Shown in pieces: positions 61,380 to 64,000 of a stretch of 64,000 bases of DNA; positions within the stretch are counted from its first letter, which is position 1, and every line of letters begins with the position of its first letter. The position numbers and the translations under genes are program-made. Source of the DNA: Cypionkella aquatica (lineage in GTDB: Bacteria > Pseudomonadota > Alphaproteobacteria > Rhodobacterales > Rhodobacteraceae); NCBI RefSeq assembly GCF_030161095.1, contig NZ_BSPP01000010.1, positions 372,001 to 436,000 on the forward strand, given 5' to 3'. The notes beneath the pieces are model-generated. The model had not been told where the DNA came from. It saw only the letters and a list, made by a program, of their open reading frames with translations, and searched no databases.

Positions 61380-62216
61380 ATGTCAACTGGACAAGTAAGC
61401 AACGGATTGATGGCAGGCAAGCGTGGCCTGATCATGGGGCTCGCCAATGACAAATCCATCGCCTGGGGCATCGCCCAAGCCATCGCGGCACAGGGCGCAG
61501 AGATTGCGTTTTCCTATCAGGGCGAGGCGCTGAAAAAGCGCGTTGAACCGCTTGCGGCGTCGATCGGCATGAATACCTTTGTGGAATGTGATGTCTCGAA
61601 CGAAGAGTCGATCGACGCACTGTTCGCACATCTGTCCAAGCTTTGGGGCAAGATTGATTTCGTCGTCCATGCCATCGGCTTTTCCGACAAGAACGAACTC
61701 CGCGGCCGCTATGTCGACACGTCGCGCGCCAACTTCCTGATGACAATGGATATTTCGGTTTATTCCTTTACCGCCGTCTGCCAACGCGCGGCGGCGATGA
61801 TGAACCACGGCGGCAGCCTTCTGACCCTCACCTATTATGGCGCGGAAAAAGTCATGCCACATTACAATGTGATGGGCGTCGCCAAAGCCGGGCTTGAGGC
61901 ATCGGTGAAATACCTTGCCGAAGACCTTGGCAAAGACGGCATCCGGGTCAACGCGATCTCGGCAGGGCCGATCAAGACGCTGGCGGCTTCGGGCATCGGC
62001 GACTTCCGCTATATCATGAAGTGGAACGAGCTGAACTCGCCGCTGCGGCGCAATGTCACGCAGGAAGAGGTCGGCAAGGCTGCGCTTTATCTGTTGTCCG
62101 ATCTCGGTTCCGGCACCACGGGTGAGAATTTGCATGTTGACGCAGGCTATCACGTCGTCGGCATGAAAGCCGTCGATGCGCCCGATATCGATGTCGTCAC
62201 CGGTCGCAAAGACTGA
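61380..62216 (+). CDS. fabI: Enoyl-[acyl-carrier-protein] reductase FabI
   Basis: 278 residues from ATG 61380. LIMGLANDKSIAWGIAQAI is the FabI NADH-binding start, and YNVMGVAKAGLE gives the catalytic Y-x6-K that separates FabI from ordinary SDRs. It reduces the enoyl-ACP double bond in fatty-acid synthesis and is the triclosan target. The frame runs far upstream opposite pdxH, but GGGGAAG before 61380 and the family length fix the start. Confidence 0.95.
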   Translation: MSTGQVSNGLMAGKRGLIMGLANDKSIAWGIAQAIAAQGAEIAFSYQGEALKKRVEPLAASIGMNTFVECDVSNEESIDALFAHLSKLWGKIDFVVHAIGFSDKNELRGRYVDTSRANFLMTMDISVYSFTAVCQRAAAMMNHGGSLLTLTYYGAEKVMPHYNVMGVAKAGLEASVKYLAEDLGKDGIRVNAISAGPIKTLAASGIGDFRYIMKWNELNSPLRRNVTQEEVGKAALYLLSDLGSGTTGENLHVDAGYHVVGMKAVDAPDIDVVTGRKD

Positions 62217-62248
62217 CCAACCGTTCAAGTTTCGCAAGGACCAGTGCC

Positions 62249-62863
62249 ATGACCGTTGCCGCCTTTCTCGCCGTTGCTTTTCTGCATCTGATGGCCGCAA
62301 TCAGCCCCGGCCCTGCCGTGCTGATGTCGGCGCGCACCGGCGTGACCGAAGGTCTGCGCACAGGGTTTTTCCTCGCCTGCGGTATTGGCGTCGGGGGTGT
62401 GATCTGGGCGATGGCGGCGCTGTTCGGGCTGAACCTTGTGTTCCAAGCCGCGCCTGCGCTGCTTTACACGCTGAAAATTGCGGGCGGCATCTACCTGATC
62501 TACATGGCCTATGGCATGTGGAAGACCGCCGATCAGCCGCTTGATATGGCTGAAACCGGCCGCCCACCGCGCAGCGCGCTGTCGGCGTTCCGGCTTGGCC
62601 TGATCACCCAGCTTGCCAACCCGAAACCCGCCGTGCTGTTCTCGGCGATTTTCGTCGGCACCGTGCCGCCCCATACCCCGGCTTGGGTTTACGGCGCTTT
62701 GCTTGCCGTGGTGTTCCTGAATGAGACGATCTGGAACACCCTCGTCGCCCGGATTTTTTCGTTCGAGCGTTCAAAAGCCACCTATATCAGCCTGAAATCC
62801 ATCATCGATCGCTGCTTCGGCGGCATGCTTGCCGTGCTCGGGCTGAAGATCGCCGCGACCTGA
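62249..62863 (+). CDS. LysE/RhtB-family amino-acid exporter
   Basis: 204 residues with six membrane segments. HLMAAISPGPAVLMSARTGV is the LysE/RhtB signature, followed by YLIYMAYGMW and FRLGLITQLANPKPAVLF. Exports amino acids such as homoserine, threonine or lysine in other bacteria; the substrate here is unknown. It starts 32 bases after fabI, so may be co-transcribed, and is followed by a gene-end repeat element. Confidence 0.9.
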   Translation: MTVAAFLAVAFLHLMAAISPGPAVLMSARTGVTEGLRTGFFLACGIGVGGVIWAMAALFGLNLVFQAAPALLYTLKIAGGIYLIYMAYGMWKTADQPLDMAETGRPPRSALSAFRLGLITQLANPKPAVLFSAIFVGTVPPHTPAWVYGALLAVVFLNETIWNTLVARIFSFERSKATYISLKSIIDRCFGGMLAVLGLKIAAT

Positions 62864-62866
62864 GTT

Positions 62867-62910
62867 TCATCTGTTCATAAATATCCCGGGGGTGCGGGGG
62901 CTGGCCCCCG
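62867..62910 (+). repeat. Gene-end element, single copy with terminator-like hairpin
   Basis: TCATCTGTTCATAAATATCC at 62867-62886 followed by CGGGGGC (62895-62901) pairing with GCCCCCG (62904-62910). The first half matches the arms of the inverted repeats at 25770 and 35006; the second half is a stable GC hairpin after the LysE gene. Confidence 0.7.
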
Positions 62911-62937
62911 TGTCTTGCCAGCCAAAGGAGCCACGCC

Positions 62938-63456
62938 ATGAATGACCGCTTGCCGCATGAAAAAGGCTTCCATGTCTCGTGGGACCAAATGCACCGCGAC
63001 AGCCGCGCGCTGGCATGGCGGCTGGATGGCAAAGGCCCCGACAATGGTGCGTGGAAGGCCGTGGTCGGCATCACCCGTGGCGGCCTTGTGCCTGCGATGA
63101 TCGTAGCGCGCGAGCTTGATATCCGCGTCGTCGACTCGATCTCGGTGAAATCCTACCACTCGGGCGGCGGCAAAGCCGATCAACGCCGCGAAGCGCAGGT
63201 GATCAAGGCCCCGCAGCCCGAGGTGATGGGCGACGGTGCCGGCATCCTGATCGTGGACGACCTTGTCGATTCCGGCAAAACGCTGGAACTCATCCGCGGC
63301 CTTTACCCAAAGGCGCATTTCGCCTGCGTCTATGCCAAACCCGAGGGCGAAAAGCAGGCTGACACCTATATCACCTCCGTCAGCCAAGACACTTGGATCT
63401 TCTTCCCATGGGACATGGCGCTGCAATATGTCCAACCCTTCCGCGGCGCGGATTAA
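62938..63456 (+). CDS. gpt: Xanthine phosphoribosyltransferase
   Basis: 172 residues. [17 protein letters not shown] is the PRPP-binding loop, [16 protein letters not shown] the N-terminal loop, and [13 protein letters not shown] the C-terminal hood, as in Gpt. It salvages xanthine and guanine to nucleotides. AAAGGAG lies just upstream of ATG 62938. Confidence 0.92.
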   Translation: MNDRLPHEKGFHVSWDQMHRDSRALAWRLDGKGPDNGAWKAVVGITRGGLVPAMIVARELDIRVVDSISVKSYHSGGGKADQRREAQVIKAPQPEVMGDGAGILIVDDLVDSGKTLELIRGLYPKAHFACVYAKPEGEKQADTYITSVSQDTWIFFPWDMALQYVQPFRGAD

Positions 63457-63570
63457 GCCCAAGCAGGCGCACCACGGCCCTTGCTTGGGCACCCTGCGTC
63501 TAATCGTTGACGCAGCGCGACACCCCGTTATGGTGCTCAAATCCTCGGGTTTGCTTTGCTGGAGAAGACA

Positions 63571-63735
63571 ATGCGGCTTGCCTATTTTCTGTTGCTGTCG
63601 CCGCTGCTGATGGCAGGCTGCCCGATCCCAAACACCAGCACAACCGCTCCCCCCGCCGACCTGAATATCACAATGCCAAAGTCAGAGGATGATATCGGCG
63701 TCAGAGGTCTCGACTTGAGCGATGCCAAACCCTGA
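63571..63735 (+). CDS. Small lipoprotein, 54 residues
   Basis: A short gene with a clear lipoprotein signal: MRLAYFLLLSPLLMAGCPIP, lipobox LMAGC with Cys 17, followed by a Thr/Pro-rich linker and an acidic tail ending GLDLSDAKP. GGAG six bases before ATG 63571 is a good ribosome site. It would be a tiny outer-membrane-anchored peptide after processing (about 38 residues). Homology unknown. Confidence 0.65.
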   Translation: MRLAYFLLLSPLLMAGCPIPNTSTTAPPADLNITMPKSEDDIGVRGLDLSDAKP

Positions 63736-64000
63736 TTGTGCGGGGCCAACACACCCCGAGCAATGCAACAGCCCGGCCTGCAAGGACATCTCCCCACGCA
63801 TCACTCTTGCGGCACAAAAGCGCGCCCGCTGCCCAAGGGCTTGCAAATGCGGCCCTTGTTGCGCCATATCGCGCAGGAACTGAAAGGCCGCCCGATGATC
63901 TGCGCCACCGCCTGCCTGAGGCACCTTCCGGCATGAAGCCGCCTGCCCACCCCAGCCGCGCGCACGTTCTGCATTGGTTGTTCGAGACCAGCCTTGCGAT
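63736..64000 (+). other. Unresolved right end, possible short ORFs
   Basis: Two plus-strand frames are possible. One, in the lipoprotein frame after its TGA, is open to 63936, shows GC-rich third positions from about 63810, and its TGA overlaps ATG 63933 (ATGA), from which MKPPAHPSRAHVLHWLFET continues past the window edge. The other, 63722-63883, starts inside the lipoprotein end and encodes 53 residues with eight Cys (CPRACKCGPCC). Neither resembles a family I recognise, and minus-strand frames are also open. Confidence 0.3.

Overview
The window looks like chromosomal DNA from an alphaproteobacterium of the Rhodobacteraceae. The reasons are high GC with strong GC bias at third codon positions, familiar gene orders (rpiA-gor, hflK-hflC-degP, purA-DUF2842, bfd-bfr) and small families typical of the group (DUF6476, DUF1178, DUF6524, an adrenodoxin-type ferredoxin). 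Most of it is ordinary housekeeping and nutrient-uptake DNA. No CRISPR array, prophage, transposase or rRNA is visible.

Layout. 1-2289: start of an RluA-family pseudouridine synthase (minus), DUF6476 protein and a hybrid histidine kinase. 2398-10527: a PotABC-type ABC transporter with two tandem binding proteins, flanked on both sides by an amidase. 10576-12455 (minus): a glycosyltransferase and a Stealth-type sugar-phosphate transferase. 12693-18035: small enzymes and stress genes (Nudix, DUF1178, SDR, cupin, GNAT, ferredoxin, peptidoglycan-binding lipoprotein, HD hydrolase). 18083-24167 (minus): degP, hflC, hflK, gor, rpiA, i.e. envelope quality control and redox. 24313-29733: mntH behind a Fur/Mur-like operator, a GST, sdaA, a DMT transporter and thiamine pyrophosphokinase. 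29877-37385: an 844-residue acidic low-complexity protein, purA, secG, pyrG and a frameshifted VOC gene.

37404-39082 is the only clearly accessory patch: a visibly AT-richer HNH endonuclease with an unassigned C-terminal half, followed by a toxin-antitoxin pair. It is the best candidate here for an undescribed defence-type gene.

39303-52065: rlmJ, PhzF, a TerB plus PhnD-like pair, a polar amino-acid-type ABC transporter, then a gamma-glutamylation (Puu-like) operon with two glutamine-synthetase-like enzymes, a class I amidotransferase and an FAD oxidoreductase, ending with a DegT-type aminotransferase. 52162-53018: two identical tRNA-Gly(GCC) genes and a tRNA-Cys(GCA). 53053-64000: TRIC channel, bfd-bfr iron storage, kbl-tdh threonine degradation under an HTH-cupin regulator, selO, tRNA-Pro(UGG), DUF192, a double cold-shock-domain protein, pdxH, fabI, a LysE exporter, gpt and a tiny lipoprotein.

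Two themes tie regions together. First, nitrogen from polyamines, amides and amino acids: Pot-type and His-type importers, two amidases, the Puu-like operon, sdaA and kbl-tdh. Second, metal and oxidative handling: mntH, bfd-bfr, gor, GST and ferredoxin. Several intergenic repeats recur, notably a CATCTGTT/AAATATCC element at gene ends and a paired 20-base palindrome element at two loci. All family assignments come from reading the translated sequence; no database search was run.
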